Assembly: GCA_023078685.1 (NCBI GenBank)
Contig: JALGAS010000002.1
Span: forward strand, 3,472,001 to 3,536,000
DNA: 64,000 nucleotides
Direction of reading: 5' to 3'
Source of the DNA: Neopestalotiopsis rosae
Taxonomy: Eukaryota; Ascomycota; Sordariomycetes; Amphisphaeriales; Sporocadaceae
Below are positions 1 through 13,688 of the stretch, piece by piece (the first letter of the stretch is position 1; each line of letters begins with the position of its first letter). The notes under the pieces are model-generated. The model was given only the letters and a program-made list of their open reading frames with translations, was not told where the DNA came from and searched no databases. A program made the position numbers and the translations under genes.

Positions 1-350
1 ACATGGCCCAAGTCACCCCGGACGCTTTTCGAGAACAAACCTGATAGTAAAATAAGCCACAAACTCGACTATTCGCCATATGACAGAATTCTTCGTCATA
101 AATCGTCATAATCCCATAGATACGCTACATTTGTATGGTTATTACATACAACCAAGGATTTAATACGCCAGAAATGATGAATAAGTCTGATGTATAGACA
201 TGTTTATTCATCTGCAGAGGTTCTCTAGACAGACTGGCTCAATACATTCCTTCCAACACAAAGGAAGCCTCACATTTATGACAACTTGATGATGGAATTA
301 CGACACGATCCAGTGATTCCATTTGTAAAATCCAAAGCAAGTATTCGGAT
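1..350. other. Intergenic, no gene seen
   Basis: I see no convincing coding region here. A possible splice acceptor (gtctcag) lies at about 354-360, just before the coding-like stretch that follows, so an upstream exon of a broken gene could lie here or outside the window. Confidence 0.4.
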
Positions 351-722
351 TTGTCTCAGTCGAGAAATCTACCGGTGGCGCGGGATGTCATTAGAGGCAG
401 CGGTGATAAGCAGATCGCCAAAGTTTTGGACTCTGTTCGTGATCCTCGATCCGGGTGCCACATGAAGAATGAGCTCGCCCATATGGTGCGAGATTGGGTG
501 GAACAATGGATACCCGTCTACCTGACCATACTGGCTGAAGAGGCGGCTTAAGGGGTCGACGCAGTCCACGAGACCGTTGAGGCCATGAGTGTCATGGAAC
601 GATTCATCATGGACCGCGAGCAAGGCTTCGCGGATCTTGTCGATAGTAAGGAGGCGTGTCTCGGCTACGTCGCCCGCGTCCTTATGTCCAAGGCATTAAA
701 GTCTCCATATTCGCAAAAATAA
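351..722 (+). pseudogene. Broken coding remnant with an in-frame TAA
   Basis: An open frame of 66 codons ends at a TAA (549-551), and the same frame then stays open for another 56 codons to a second TAA at 720-722. The residues on both sides look protein-like, with acidic amphipathic stretches, and the DNA is clearly richer in G+C than the AT-rich sequence around it. No good ATG begins the frame; an acceptor-like gtctcag precedes it, so this may be the last exon of a decayed gene. If the stop was once CAA, the change is C to T in a CpA context, the type produced by repeat-induced point mutation; that is inference. I do not recognise the family. It could also be two unrelated chance frames. 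Confidence 0.35.
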
Positions 723-820
723 TAAATAGTAATAGCTACTCATTATTTTTTTAAATCTCTTTTATGCTAAAGGAAAAAAGGCATTTTTATAATAATAATA
801 ATAATTATTATTATTTTTTC

Positions 821-857
821 AAAAAAAAAAAAAAAAGGGGGGGGGGGGGGGGGGGGG
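821..857. repeat. Homopolymer pair A16-G21
   Basis: Sixteen A residues (821-836) run directly into twenty-one G residues (837-857), after an AAT/ATT-rich stretch (about 789-815) that can fold on itself. A G run this long is rare in fungal nuclear DNA and is a place where read errors or slippage are likely. Confidence 0.9.
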
Positions 858-3800
858 TTATAAAAACTTATTGTATAAAGATTTCAGCTTATATAGGTTA
901 ATAATCTATAATTTAATGATATTTCCATTAAACCCGCGTAAAGACATAAGCACACCCGATACCTTATCATCAAACTGATCACTAACGCTTTATTGCCATC
1001 ATAGCTGGAAAGTTTTTCTTGGGCAATCATTATAATTTACGTAAGGTCATACACGATGGCAGCTCAGCATTCAGATATAATCGACAAAACACCTCAACTA
1101 AGAGACATGACTTCTCCGTCAAGAATCTATAGGATGGATACACCAGCCATCTTTTTACAACCAATACATGCCACTCAAGTAAGAATTGAGAGCGATGGAT
1201 CTTGTATGTTCTAACCCATTGATTCTTCCTGATGAATCGACTTGCTAAGCTAAAGAAACCTGTTCAATGTCTCAAGCAAGTTTTCTAATGACGCTTCGAT
1301 GATAGCAAACTAGGAATTTCAAAAGAATTGGCATGCATTCAAGATGGTTTCAGCCAAGAAGCCTACCGTTGGCGCGGTGAGTCCCAAAGAGAAGTGACTG
1401 CATTCGACATTGGCCAATAAACATCGTCATATGCAAACAATTCCAGCTTTCAGACTTCAATTCTGTCTGATTATGCACCTATTTATGGTGGCGGTTTCAA
1501 CCATAAACTCGAAGCGTACGTGTCAAGACGTCGTGTTACACGTATGCCACAAGAGTCAATGATGTCACCGTAGCCAATTGTGTTATATTGAGCGACAGGT
1601 GCAAGCCAAGAGGACACATACTTCGTTGCAGGCCATTCAGCTCGAGCCACGAGACACAAGAGAAGAAAATCCCCCGATATCTTGCAACATTCAATGTCTG
1701 ATACCAAAGATAGTCATAGTTACGCAACGGCGTGACACGACGTTCAGTGATGAGAGTATAACTTGGTTCCGGCTACTTGATTAGGCACTTGAAGCTTGGA
1801 AACTCCGCCAGAAACACCGTCCGGATATCTGCATCGGGATATCTGCATTACCCGAGGGCCTCGGATTGATCAAGCGCGCAAAAATGTTCATAGACGTTTG
1901 TAGCACAGCAGGATATAGCTCGTCTAGACGGGGGGACGTGGTGTCACACCCACCAGCCCCAGGTCAAATCGCCAAGACCTGGGCCAGGATATTTGAGCAG
2001 TCAATACTATGTACATACACAAAACCAGGGAGCCACGCATAGTTCGTTACAAGCAAGACAAAATAGACTTTCCTATCGGAGATCCGGAGACCCTCCACAT
2101 CGCACAGACGACGCGCATAAAAGTATGATTGAGCGCATTTCCCCATGCCGTGTCCGCTAGGACATATGAGCAAATGGGCATAGTAATCATTGGTCGAATC
2201 TTTGAAACGGCTGCGGTCTGTCAATCCATCTTGGAAATCCTGCCGTTCCTATGGGATGTGTCGCTTCGATCCCTCCGTGCCATGATGTCGTTGGAAAAAG
2301 ACGAGAAAGGGCCCCTTGTGGTGCATAGAAGGATTGACTCGAGTGTAGCGAGTCAGCAGAGTCGCATTGATTTGTGCCGAGAAATCTTGGTATGGCAATC
2401 CGGCTTCCCGTAGGATCCCCTCATCGGTGCCGCTGTCGATATGCCGTGTCTTATAGTCGACGGCTTCTCCCCGACCGCAACAAGCCGCTTAGTAGATCTA
2501 GGGCTGTCAGTGTGTTGCGATTTCAAATCAATTATGCCACTGCGGCCATTATATCTCTCTATTTTGACGGCATCATGGCAGTCACCTCAAATATGGAGAC
2601 TTGATGAACCCAGCCATAGCAGCGCAACTGACATGGGTCCTATGTGTTGCTCAAGTGCTAATTGCGGCAGTCCTCATCATTTTGTCGATGCAACTTACAA
2701 GGTCCTCGCCCTAACCGATTTCAGGTTGCGCTGTCAGAAGGGGTCTTCCATGTTATCGACCATTATAACCACCGTTTTATACATACGTACGTTAAAATAA
2801 CCGCTGCAAAAGCCCCGCAGTTTGAAATAGCACCGCACGTGCTTACAAGGTCGGCAATATACGTATGGGCTATGCGCGCAGAGAGGTATTGCAAAGGACC
2901 CAAACGCAGGGCTCTCAGGGCGAATAGCAATGGACCGTGATCCGCATACATTCAAAGCTCCCACATTGACATGGCATGGCAGTCGATGTCTATGTGGCGG
3001 AAAACGTGGGCAGCTTGCATAATGCGGAGATGGGCAATTGAGGATTTTACCGAGCCAATCGAGCCAATGTTCGAGTTGTAAGAAATGGCGATGCAGGCAG
3101 ATAGCAGGAGTTTGCAGGAATTAACCGATGATTTTCAACAGTCAGTGCAGTGTACTACTGTGTTCTGCTGTATCGCGATTAACTGAATCTCGGCCGGACC
3201 CTTGCTTGGCCAGTGTGCAGTCAAGGCAGTGCAGTGGGCAATCCAATATCGGCGAACTTACCGAGCTTGCAACTCGGCATAGGCCAACGCGTTCGAGATG
3301 AGGATCATCCCTTGCCTCATGGTATTTCTCTCGTTCCTCTTGCAAACACGAAAATACGGCGACCTGGTTATTACAAGGATCAAGAGACACCGTATTCTGA
3401 TAAGGCAGAACCATATTTCATATCTGAAAGACCTCGAAAACTTGTCCTCTAATTGCTGGTTGTTGCGCACGATCCTCGACGGAAAACTGCATGTAAGTAT
3501 TCAGCAGGCCGAGACATGGTCCTTGCCGATTGGTAGTTTGGTAGCCAATGATCGAGGCTGCTGATGGCGTGTATTTGCTTGCGTGACGGTTTGGGCAGTC
3601 AACCGCTTTGAAAAGCAGCAAAAGCAAAAAAATTCAAGGAAGAACCCTTGAGATTCTGGCCATACGGCACAAGCATGAGTTCTTGGGATTGAGGGGCAAA
3701 GACAAAGATATTGAAACTTACGGTCGATGAACAACTACTTTTTGTGTAGCTCGTACTTCGTATGCTTGTCTCTATCAGTCGAGAGCTGTTGGATTAGGGG

Positions 3801-4786
3801 TTCCAAGCCATTTCATGAGCCTCCTAATTCTTCCCCAAATATCATAAAACTTTGTTTGCGCAATGTCTGAGATACTTTCCTCTTCAGCCCACAGCCCTAC
3901 AGTTTGTTTCAATCCTGAATCCCGGTAGCGTGGAAATTGTCTACTGAGATATCAATTAACAGGACGAAACGTCTCTTCTTGGATCTGCCGTGAATCACGT
4001 TCCTGTGCGGCCGCATCTGATTGAGTATCTGTCTTTGTACGGCATTTACAAAAGCGAGTGCGCAACGGTCACAATGGTGGCATGTTTCTTTTTTGTCTCG
4101 ATTGTGACAGAGATCAATTGCCGTCGCCAAGACTCGTTTACACTTTTTGATTGTATTGGGACTGGAGTCGTGGTGGATAGCTGGAGGGCAAAGCATGGGC
4201 CAAAAAAGAAAAGCGATGGAACCTGCGCAACACCTCAAACATGGCCAAACGGCGCTGGCCTTATGTTTCGTCTAACCGCTTATAGCCCAAGTGGCGCAAG
4301 CAGGTCTGAGGGGGCGGCGGCGCGAGCTGCAGGTAGCCCGGGAGCATCCATCTCTGCTTGGTTTTGGCGGAGGATTCTCTGTACGAATCCGTACAGTGCC
4401 CAGTGTCTGATGTATGGTGAAATTGCCTTCTGCAGGTGTGGCATCATGTCATGGGGGCGGGCGCAGGCTGGATTGGTTGCTTTGGAGCTGTGCCCTGAGC
4501 ATGGAGAATGTCCACAGCAGCACAGACCCGGGAAGCCTGAAGTAGCTGGCGAGCTGGCAAGCTGGTAGTGCTGTAGTCAACATTGCTGGAAGTTTGAGTT
4601 CAGTGTACGAAGTAATACCGTAATTATTCCACTGCTTGTTTCTACACCGACGACCTCGTTCCGGCTGGCCTGGACGCAATGGGTTAGGTTAACGCTCTGA
4701 ACCTTTAAGTTTGAACTCGTGGTGTCTCCAGAAAGGATCCACGGGCTTCGTGTGGATGTTCTCAGCAGGAGCGACTTCCAGTATGC

Positions 4787-4814
4787 GCTCCTGGCTCCTG
4801 GCTCCTGGCTCCTT
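4787..4814 (+). repeat. Four tandem copies of a 7-bp unit
   Basis: Unit gctcctg is repeated at 4787, 4794 and 4801, with a final copy ending in t at 4808-4814. It is a minor microsatellite with no visible link to a gene. Confidence 0.85.
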
Positions 4815-7254
4815 AGCATCCAGCGACGCGTGACGAGTGACAGTGGTTTATTGCGAATATGCCGTTGACAATGTGTACATTGCTGTCTTCCTGTCAACTG
4901 TGACAGACAGAGGTCTTGCAGAATGTTTCAAGGATGCTGGCACAAACGAAGGGATCCCTCGCCTCCCCCTCACTGATCAATCAGTTTGTCAGTTTCTCCA
5001 ACTACAATTCATCAAGGTGACAGACATAACGAAGAGCAAAGACTCCCGACTCCTTCTTTGTGGTCTGCTTTCTCCAAGGGCGTCTTGCCTTTTTGGTACT
5101 GGCGTTTCTCCAATAGGACCCTGGTCTTGCTGCTAGTGTCCCTTAGCGCCACTGCTGGACCTTGAGCTCCAGTGTTGCCAGTGGCCCAGTGCACACATCT
5201 CACCCAAGATGCAAATGTGCCTGGTTGCGGCCGGTAGGTACCTTTGGGCTACTGCAGGGCCCGGTCAAACCAGTGCAGAAACCCGCTGTCACTTTTTTTT
5301 CTCTTCCTGCTTTCGCGCGAATGGGATCTCCCCCTCCATCAACGTCCCCCCCTATCCCAAGCCTCCCGCCTCGCATAAGTGTCTAAGGGAATGGCTATAG
5401 AAAGCATACAAAACTTGCGGTTGCGCGTTCAGGGAGAAGTCGATCAGGCATCAATTTGCTCCCAGCAATCTTTGATGGTTTTGATGATGGAGGCTGTGAA
5501 TTTACTTTTGATCATGCACACATGTAGGAACTGCTGTACATGGTACGTAAATCCTCAGGCAAGCCTCATGATCCAGTGTCCCATCGATCCTCCACATTTT
5601 CCGTGTTCTGGACTCGATCATTCAATGTTCCCCGTTCCACTTGCCTAAGAACCTGGCCAGAAGATAGACAAATGGTGACGGTCAAGAACACAGCTGGGGT
5701 TTCAGATTATTGCAGCATTGTGCTCAATGATGAGAGACTTGATCTGCGTGCAATTGCTTTGGTGCTTTATCATATAGTGCGTGCTTTCTCTTCACCTGAT
5801 GTGTACCTTAATGGATAGGTACAAGCTTGACCTTCCTTCTGCGCATTTCCTTCTTTACATTTGTCCAAGTAGCTACTACCTGACCAGAATGCTTGGTAAT
5901 GCTTAAGGCGTGTGAACTACCTACTGCCTAACTAGCTAAAATACACGGTAGTTAACCGGCATCCGACGCTATCGGAGTTCAAAACACAGGCAGACCGGTC
6001 GGTCGGTGCCTTGGTCCCTATCTTGGTAGCTGCTCACATCACGCATCCTATCCCCTATAGACTACATGTCGAGAGTAGCCTCTTTGGGTGATGTGATGCC
6101 GGATCTCCCAACTCGTCTGCCACAGCCACTAAGTAGGTATCAAGGTAGTCAAGAGTCAAGGCCGTTCGTCTCCGGCTAGTTGATGATCACTCTCCGGCCC
6201 TTCTTCCAATCAGTCTATCTAGATAGCTAGTTCAGACAAACTTAACGGTGCAAAAAAGCCCAGAGAAAGCAGACACCAGGACACGCAGACGCTTGGGTCC
6301 TCTCATCCCATCCGCACTAATCGACGCGTGTTTAATTTGCCCTTGCAGCCCCCCTGTGCGCTAGAGCCTAGAGGCACCCTGGGATTTTTTTTCTGGGGGC
6401 GGCCCATCTCTCTCTCAGTCGGCACTATCACAATCGAGCAACTGTCCCGAAGCTGCTCATATCAGTTCATTCCATGTTTTCTCCAGTCGCGCAGAAGGTC
6501 CCCCAATTTTCTGCTGCTGCTCTGTTTCCTTCTATCTGATTTGGGGGGATCCTTCTTTTTTTCTCGCCTACCACGGATTGACTACTTTTTTTTTTCTTGC
6601 ATCGTGATACTACTTCGCCTTTTATGGTTGTCCGACGTGTTACTGCACCAGTCCAGGCTTCATCCCCATACCCGTGCCATAGGAGCATTTTCCCGGGTCA
6701 CTGGTAGCTGCTTTGGTCGCACGGGCAATTCTGACAGCAGTCTCACTTACAGAGACGCTCGTCATAAGTGTCCAGTCACTCATTTTCTGCGATCTTGCTT
6801 TTTGTCTTCTCCGCGAAAAAAAGAACAACCACTCCCTCTTTTTTCTCGGCTTTGCTATAACAGCTTTTTTACGACTTTCAATGAGCGAGACCAGCAACTG
6901 CAAATACCACAACGGCGGTCACGGGACGGAAGCGCTGCTGCGTTTGTCATCCTGATCGGTCCTGTCCACTGAATCCAATCCGCATAAACCACCCTGCCAG
7001 GGTCGTGTTTTGCATTCCTCGCGGCTACTTTTCCCGCTGTCCAACCATCGCCGGTCCAACAATCGCGCGTTCCAGCAAGTGGTTCAGATCAGCAATATCA
7101 CCCACCCGTTTGATCCGCCCAATCCCGCCTCTCCATTTCCGTCGCGGTTCGCCTGTGGCTCGCTGTCAAACAGGCCTCCCGGAAAGGGGAAGCACGGTCG
7201 ATCCGGCACCTACCTTAATTTAATAACAACAACCGCAATCCGGCTGCGAAAAAA

Positions 7255-10200
7255 ATGACGAGCTCACCACCAGCTTCGCCCGGCATGATGTCGCCGCGTC
7301 CCATGAGCGCCATGGTCAAACCCTCGTCCAGAAGCGCCAGTCGGCTGAGTATGAGCAGCAAGGCGGGCGGTGGAAGTAGAGCATCTGATGAAGAAGCCAG
7401 AACAGCAGTCAAAGTCGGTATGTTGCGCGCGGCCCGATGAATAGTTTCCGAAATGCCCTGATTTTAGTTGCATTTTTTGGTAGTCTTCCCCCTATGAAAG
7501 TAACAGCGAAGCTAATGCGCCATCTCTTCTGCAGCTATACGCGTGCGCCCACCGTTGAAACCTACAGATCCAGGTTTCGAACTTATACCCCAACGATTTC
7601 AACGATCCATGGTGCAGGCCACGTCCCAGACAAATCTAGCCATCGAATCGCCTCAGGGCAAGAAGCTCTTTGTTTTTGACCGCGTTTTCGCACCCGACGT
7701 CAACCAAGAGGGTATATGGGACTACCTGAGCGAGAGTGTCGGCGCTTTCGTGCAAGGTTACAATGTATCAATTTTGGCATACGGTCAGTCGGGTGCCGGA
7801 AAGTCCTTTACCATGGGCACGTCTGGACCTGGAGATCAAGCGGATTTGGAAGTCATGGGTACGACCACTCAATGCCCCCAATGTCGCGATGAGATTGCCA
7901 CGTGCATTCGAGTCGCACAGTTCAAAGATGGAAACAAGTTTTGGCTAACAGACTGCAGGTGTGATTCCTCGAGCTGCAACGTCGCTTTTTGAAAAATTAG
8001 AAGGCGCCCCGGTCAAGAACTCAAACCGCCAATCCATGTCTCAGCTCAGAACGCCCCAACGGTACTCCATCTCACAAGCACCAACCCCGAAAGCAGAAAA
8101 GACCTGGACATTGAATGCGACTTACGTCGAAATCTATAATGAGCAACTTCGAGACCTCTTAGTCCCAGAGGACACGCCTACTCACGAACGAGGCAACGTC
8201 ACTATTCGCGAAGATACTAAAGGCAACATCCTCTTGACGGGCTTGCGGCAGATGGAGATCAACTCCATTAGCGATTTGATGAATGCTTTGAGTTTCGGCT
8301 CAACTATCCGTCAAACAGATGCCACTGCGATCAATGCGAAATCTTCTCGTTCCCACGCTGTGTTCAGCTTGAATCTTGTCCAGCGCAAACCCAAGAGCAG
8401 CACAACGGCGGAGAAGCGAATGTCAGTTCCTCTCGAAGCCATGTCTGGAGCAGAGAGTTTCGTCACTACCGACAGCAAGCTTCACTTTGTCGATTTGGCT
8501 GGTAGCGAACGTCTCAAGAACACAGGCGCTCAAGGCGAGCGTGCGAGAGAAGGTATCTCGATTAATGCCGGTCTTGCCGCTTTGGGCAAGGTGATTTCGC
8601 AGCTTTCATCGCGTAACAATGGCGCCCACGTGTCGTACCGAGACTCGAGGTTGACACGACTTCTCCAGGATTCGCTGGGTGGCAATGCTATAACGTACAT
8701 GATCGCTTGTGTTACACCAGCTGAGTTCCACTTGAGCGAAACCTTAAACACCGTACAGTACGCACAGAGAGCACGTGCTATTCAAAGCAAGCCAAGGATC
8801 CAACAGACCGAAGAAGGCGACAAACAGGCGATCATTGAACGTCTCAAGGCCGAAGTTGCATTCTTACGGGAGCAGATCCGCAGTGCCGAGCGTAGTGGGG
8901 GTGAGCGACGCGGTCCCGTGGTAAGCGAGAGGTCCGAGCGACACAACGAGCGGGAACAAGAGCTGCAGAACCAACTCTTGGATACCCAGGAGAATTACAC
9001 AACTCTGAGTCAGCGTCATGCAAAACTCATTGCTGAGATGGCCAGAGCGAGAGACAACGAAGCAGCCTCCGAAAACCAGGCAGAGCACTCGGGTGACTCG
9101 GCCACAGAACGATTGAACCGCTCCAACTCTTTCGCTCAAGCAGTTGAACAAGTTGTGCTCGAGTATGAGAAGACTATTCAATCTCTGGAGCAGTCTCTTT
9201 CAAGTACCCGATCAACGCTTTCCAGCACGGAAGGTAACCTGCTCGAGAAGGAGACAAAGTGTGCGTATGTTGAAACCATCAACACGCAGCTCCAGGCTCG
9301 TCTTCAGAAATTGATGGATCGGGAAGCCAATACCGAGAACTATCTGCATGATCTGGAAACGAAGCTTGATGGCCACACTTCCGGAGAGGAGAAGAATGCG
9401 ACTATTGTCTCGGAGCTACGAAAAGAAATTACGCGCATCCGTGAAAATGAGGCTGCTTGCGAAGATTACATCTCAACGCTTGAAGAGAGGTTAGCAGAAG
9501 CTGACCAGGATAGCGAGCTCATGCAGCGGGAGATTGATCGCTTGGAGCAGGTTATTGAGCGCCAGCGAAGTCTTGGCAAGCTGGACAACTTGCTCTACGA
9601 ATTGGACAACATCCAGAAAGACGGCCCCGAGGCTGAAGTTAGCAACGGAGTAGGTCACCGCCGGACATTTTCTGAGCGTTCGACCAAGAGCCACGCGAGC
9701 CGAACCTCGGTCAGCCACGCGCGCCGTGAACTTCCCGATGTTGGCGAAGAAGAGGCAGAGGAAGATGAAGAGGCCACCAAGATTGCTCAGGACAAGGAGC
9801 AGGACTCTGCTGAGTCTGGAGAACCCTCTGGAGACGAATCCACGCTGGGTGCCAAGGAAAAGCCAGCAGCCGTCGAATACGAACCGACAAGCCCCGCACA
9901 AAGCAAATTTGTTGCTGACAAGCTTGAGAACGTGACGGAAGAGCTTGTCCATCTTCGAGTTGAGCACGAGACAACCTTGAACGAATTCGATGCCTTGCAG
10001 ACCAAGTACGAAGAGGCTCTGAAGACTTTGTCGGAGCTTCAAGATGCGATTGACGAGGCTAAGCACCCCAGTCGCAACCGAGACTCCCTTCTTTCAGCCA
10101 CATCCCCAAACGAAACTCGTCCGCCGTCTTTTTTATCCGATGCCAAGACCAACGACACAAAGGATGGGACCCGCTTCTCATCGCGATCGCTCTCCTCGGA

Positions 10201-12682
10201 GTTATCCTCAGCTATGGAATCCCCAGCTACTATCGATTCTCCGAGTGATGTCGAGACACCGAAGCCTGCAGAGTCTCTTGACTCTCCCACGCAGCAAATT
10301 GCAGCTTCAGGATCCGACACTCATGATGAACTCTCTCTTGAGTTAGAGCAATTGAAGTCGTTGGCCGCCGAGAAGGAGGCAGCGGAGAAGGAGCTCGCTG
10401 AGAAGTATGCTCAGCTTGAGCAAAAGCATAGTGACACTCTCGACATGGTCGAAGAGTTAAAGACTGAGGTCGCAAAGGCCAAATATGCCGAACCCCCCTC
10501 ACCAAGAAGCGCCACCCCGGTGATCCGTCGCAAATCTAGTCAAAATTTTATGATCATTGACAGAGCGCACAGATCGTTCGCTCAGCTGAGGAACATTGTT
10601 GCAGAGAACTTTGAGGATCAGCCAGATAAGATGGAGAACTTTGAAGTGCATCTGAATGCTGCCATGCACGAGCTGCACTCCCGATCGGAACGTATCCAGG
10701 AACTTGAAGCTGACGTTGCAAATGCCAAGAAGGAGATGGAAACTAAGATGACCATCATCTCCGGCCTCACACGAGAGCGCTCCAGCTTGAAGGCCAGTCC
10801 CATGGACATGTCCATGGTCTCTACAATGAGGAACCAGCTTGAGCAGAACGAGAAACAGTTCAAGAATCTTCAACAAGCACATGTTGCCCGCGAGTCTGAG
10901 CTCATGGCCGAGCTGGAAGCCCTCCGCAAGAACATTCAAGAAACGGCAGAGACCAAGCCGGTGGCTTCAGGCGACTCAGCCGCCAAAGAGCTTTCTGCTG
11001 CCCATGATGAGATTGTAGCTGCGCAAGTCAAGAAGATCCAAGACCTGGAGTCTGACCTGAGCAGCTGGGAGAGCAAGCATCAAGCTGCGCTCGAGACAAT
11101 GCAGGCCACAGAAAGCCAAATGAAGCAGACCATTGACGAATTGGAGGCTCAAGTCGCGGCAGTGAACGTCAAGTTTACTCAATCGCAGGACGGCACTCAA
11201 GATCCGGAGGAGGCCAAGGACGCCGGTGACAAACACCAGGCTCTGATAGCATCCCTCCACAACGAGATCAGCGAGTACAAGTCAGCAATCAATGCGAATG
11301 CCAACAAGGTGGCAGAGCTGGAGAAAGCACACTTGGCCACAAAGACTCAATTGGAGGAAGCCACACAGGCACACGATCTGGCTGCTACCAATCACAAGGA
11401 TCTCGTCACCAAACTCGAATCGCAGATCAGCGAACACGAGCAGGCCCTTAAGACGCACCAGCAAAGCCTTGAACAGCTTTCCACCGACCATGCCAAGAGC
11501 ATTGACGGCATCAAATCCAACTCCCAGCAGGAGTACGAGGCGCAGCTTGCTACGCTGGTCAATGAGCACGCCGAGAATGTCCGACTTCTGGAGAGCGATC
11601 TGGCTGATGCTCGAGAAGAACTTTCGACCATTGCTAGTCAAGTAGCCAACACCCTTGGTGTTGAAGCGAGCATCGACAAGATTAACGAGAAGATCGAAGA
11701 ACTTCTTGCTGATCAGAAGCTGCTGCTGGGCGAGCAAGAAAAGAAGGCTGAGCTCGAGACTCATGTTACTGAGCTGTCATCAATCAATAACACGATCATG
11801 CGTGATCTCGAAACCGTCAAGTCTGCGCTGAACGATATGCTCAAGGCAGACGGCGAGAACATCAAGAGCCCATACCCCTCCGTAGCCGAGCAGGTTGCAG
11901 CAGTCAAGAAGAGGGTTGGAGACCTGGAGAACAAGAACAAGAAGCACTCACGCTTGGTGGAAGAACTCGAGGATCAGCTTCAGACCAACTACGACCAAGC
12001 TCAAATTACCAGCAACCGTCTCTCGACATTGCAGTCTGAGCGCCAGCAACAGTTTGAAGAGATTGCAGCGGCACGTATCAAGGCGCAGGCTGACCTGGAT
12101 CAGCTTCGTGAAGAGCATGCAGCTCTGCAGACCCGCCTGGAGCAGACCGAGGGTGTTCAAAGATCCAACTCCTTGAACTCACAAGTCCGCAGAAGTGCAT
12201 CGCACACCTCGCTGCCGTCTCCTCCTCCTGCAATTCCTCTGCCGCCTCTGCCCGGCGGCGGCTCCACTTCCCCTCCACCAGGTGCATCGCCTGGTAGCGG
12301 GCGACCACAGAGCAACGATTTGGCGATGGCCCAAATCAGAGAAGACCAAGATGCTCGCATCCGCACCATTGAGCGTCACTTGAATGCAGAGAAGCAGCTG
12401 ACCTCGACTCTTGAGGAGGCTCTCACGGATCTTGAGAGACAATCTAACAAGGTCAAGGCCGACTGTGAGGCCTGGCGCAAGCGGGCCCAGGAGCTCGAGA
12501 CCGAGGTCAAGGATCTCAAGGACAAGCCGCAGAAGGACAGCCGCTGGCGTGACAGCCTTCAGCAGGTTGAAGAAGAGCGCAAGAAGCGTCAAGATGCCGA
12601 GAGAGCCGCCGCACATCTACAAGAGCGCATGGCAGCCATCAACCAGAAGAAAAAGAAGAAGGGCAGTCTCAATTGCTTCTAG
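7255..12682 (+). CDS. Kinesin-4-like motor protein (1,736 aa)
   Basis: Plus-strand microtubule motor. Exons are 7255-7417, 7535-7858 and 7959-12682; both introns have GTATGT or GTACGA donors and CAG acceptors, and the phases agree. The motor domain spans about residues 48-440: AVKVAIRVRPP, P-loop GQSGAGKS (138-145), switch I SSRSH (291-295) and switch II DLAGSE (341-346). The run SYRDSRLTRLLQDSLGGN followed by MIACVTP is typical of the kinesin-4/KIF21 group. The motor carries two low-complexity insertions, near residues 178-210 and 303-335. Coiled coils fill about 440-1410 and 1490-1710, separated by a proline-rich segment (PPPAIPLPPLPGG). The chain ends in a lysine cluster followed by GSLNCF. 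The family is expected to regulate microtubule dynamics or transport, but its role here is inference. Another N-terminal kinesin subfamily is possible. The N-terminal serine/proline-rich 45 residues are probably unstructured. Confidence 0.95.
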
Positions 12683-13688
12683 GTCAAGTTTTGTCTGGCA
12701 ATGCTCGTTCTCTCATTGATGTCTTTGGCTCTCTCTGGTTTTTACGTCACTCATGCTTCTTCTTTACCCCCGCCTCTTGTTCCGATATTCCAAAAGCTGG
12801 CGCGGCATACATCTTCTTGGCCGAGCAAAGCTTGGTCATCGCCTCTTGCATGATCTGCATTTTGACTTCATCCATATCACATTCTGGTCGTGCCCTTTAC
12901 AAGATCTCGAGCAAATTGATTTCCGAGCTTCGTTTACGACACTTTTCGGTACTACACTCTAATAACCCCGTCTTTTCCGACACTTTTCCCGCAAATGATA
13001 CAATTGATACAACATCAGCATGTCACGCAATGTAGAATGACTTGGACGGGAAATGAAGCGATGGAAATAGGTCTTTGCGACGAATTACCAATACCCTCTT
13101 CTCACGAAGCTCCTGTTTTTATTTTTCGATACACCATAAGACTTTTCTTTTCTATTTTTCTTTAAAGCATGTTCATACAGTGGTGTGCTGCAGCGGAAGG
13201 AGGCAGGCTCTGGCTTGGGCAGTAAAATATATCACCTTGCCCTCTATTTGTTTGTTCTCGCGCTCTGATCACCGATGATACTGGTAGCTGTTTGGAGGAC
13301 CATCCAAGTGCAGCATATTCGGTCTTCGGCCGGAAGTTGTGACATACCGACTAGAAGGTTCATCGGAGGCATCTAGTCTAGAGGGCAGTGTCTTTGTCTT
13401 GTTCTCGTATATACAATGTCTATGGGTCTGTTCATATAGCTTGATGAAATGTAAAGTTTCTCTCTTGATCCTGAATCAGCCTACTGCAATTTGACGATCC
13501 GAATTCTAGGTGCTTGCTCTACTGGCATGTGCCCGTAAATGTGCTAATGGCAATCACGGCCGTCCATTCATTCGAATCCAGATAACTACATGGATCGCGT
13601 TCGGGATAGGGTTTAGAGGCTAATGATTCAATGTCCTTCTGCTAACTCGGCCAATCTATAGTCTGAAAAACCAAGTACCACAGTACTC
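12683..13688. other. Intergenic between convergent genes
   Basis: This stretch holds the 3' ends of the kinesin (+) and Pth11-like (-) genes. It is pyrimidine- and AT-rich; I see no gene. Confidence 0.5.

Larger units (their letters stand above)
723..7254. other. Long intergenic region and kinesin leader
   Basis: No gene can be supported. About 723-950 is AT-rich with ATT/AAT triplet runs and a homopolymer pair. A four-copy 7-bp repeat lies at 4787-4814. Pyrimidine-rich tracts at about 6370-6860 are typical of fungal promoters or 5' leaders and probably belong to the kinesin gene that starts at 7255. Open frames at 3990-4568 and 6328-6972 have compositions expected of noncoding sequence. Confidence 0.5.

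Noticed and set aside
3990..4568. 192-aa open frame
   Set aside because: No recognisable domain, cysteine- and arginine-rich in a chance-like way, no splice or start support.
6328..6972. 214-aa open frame upstream of the kinesin
   Set aside because: Phe/Leu/Ser/Arg-rich composition from pyrimidine tracts, with no domain; it fits a promoter or leader better than a gene.
9491..10066. 191-aa antisense frame within the kinesin
   Set aside because: A shadow of the coiled-coil coding sequence in biased codons.
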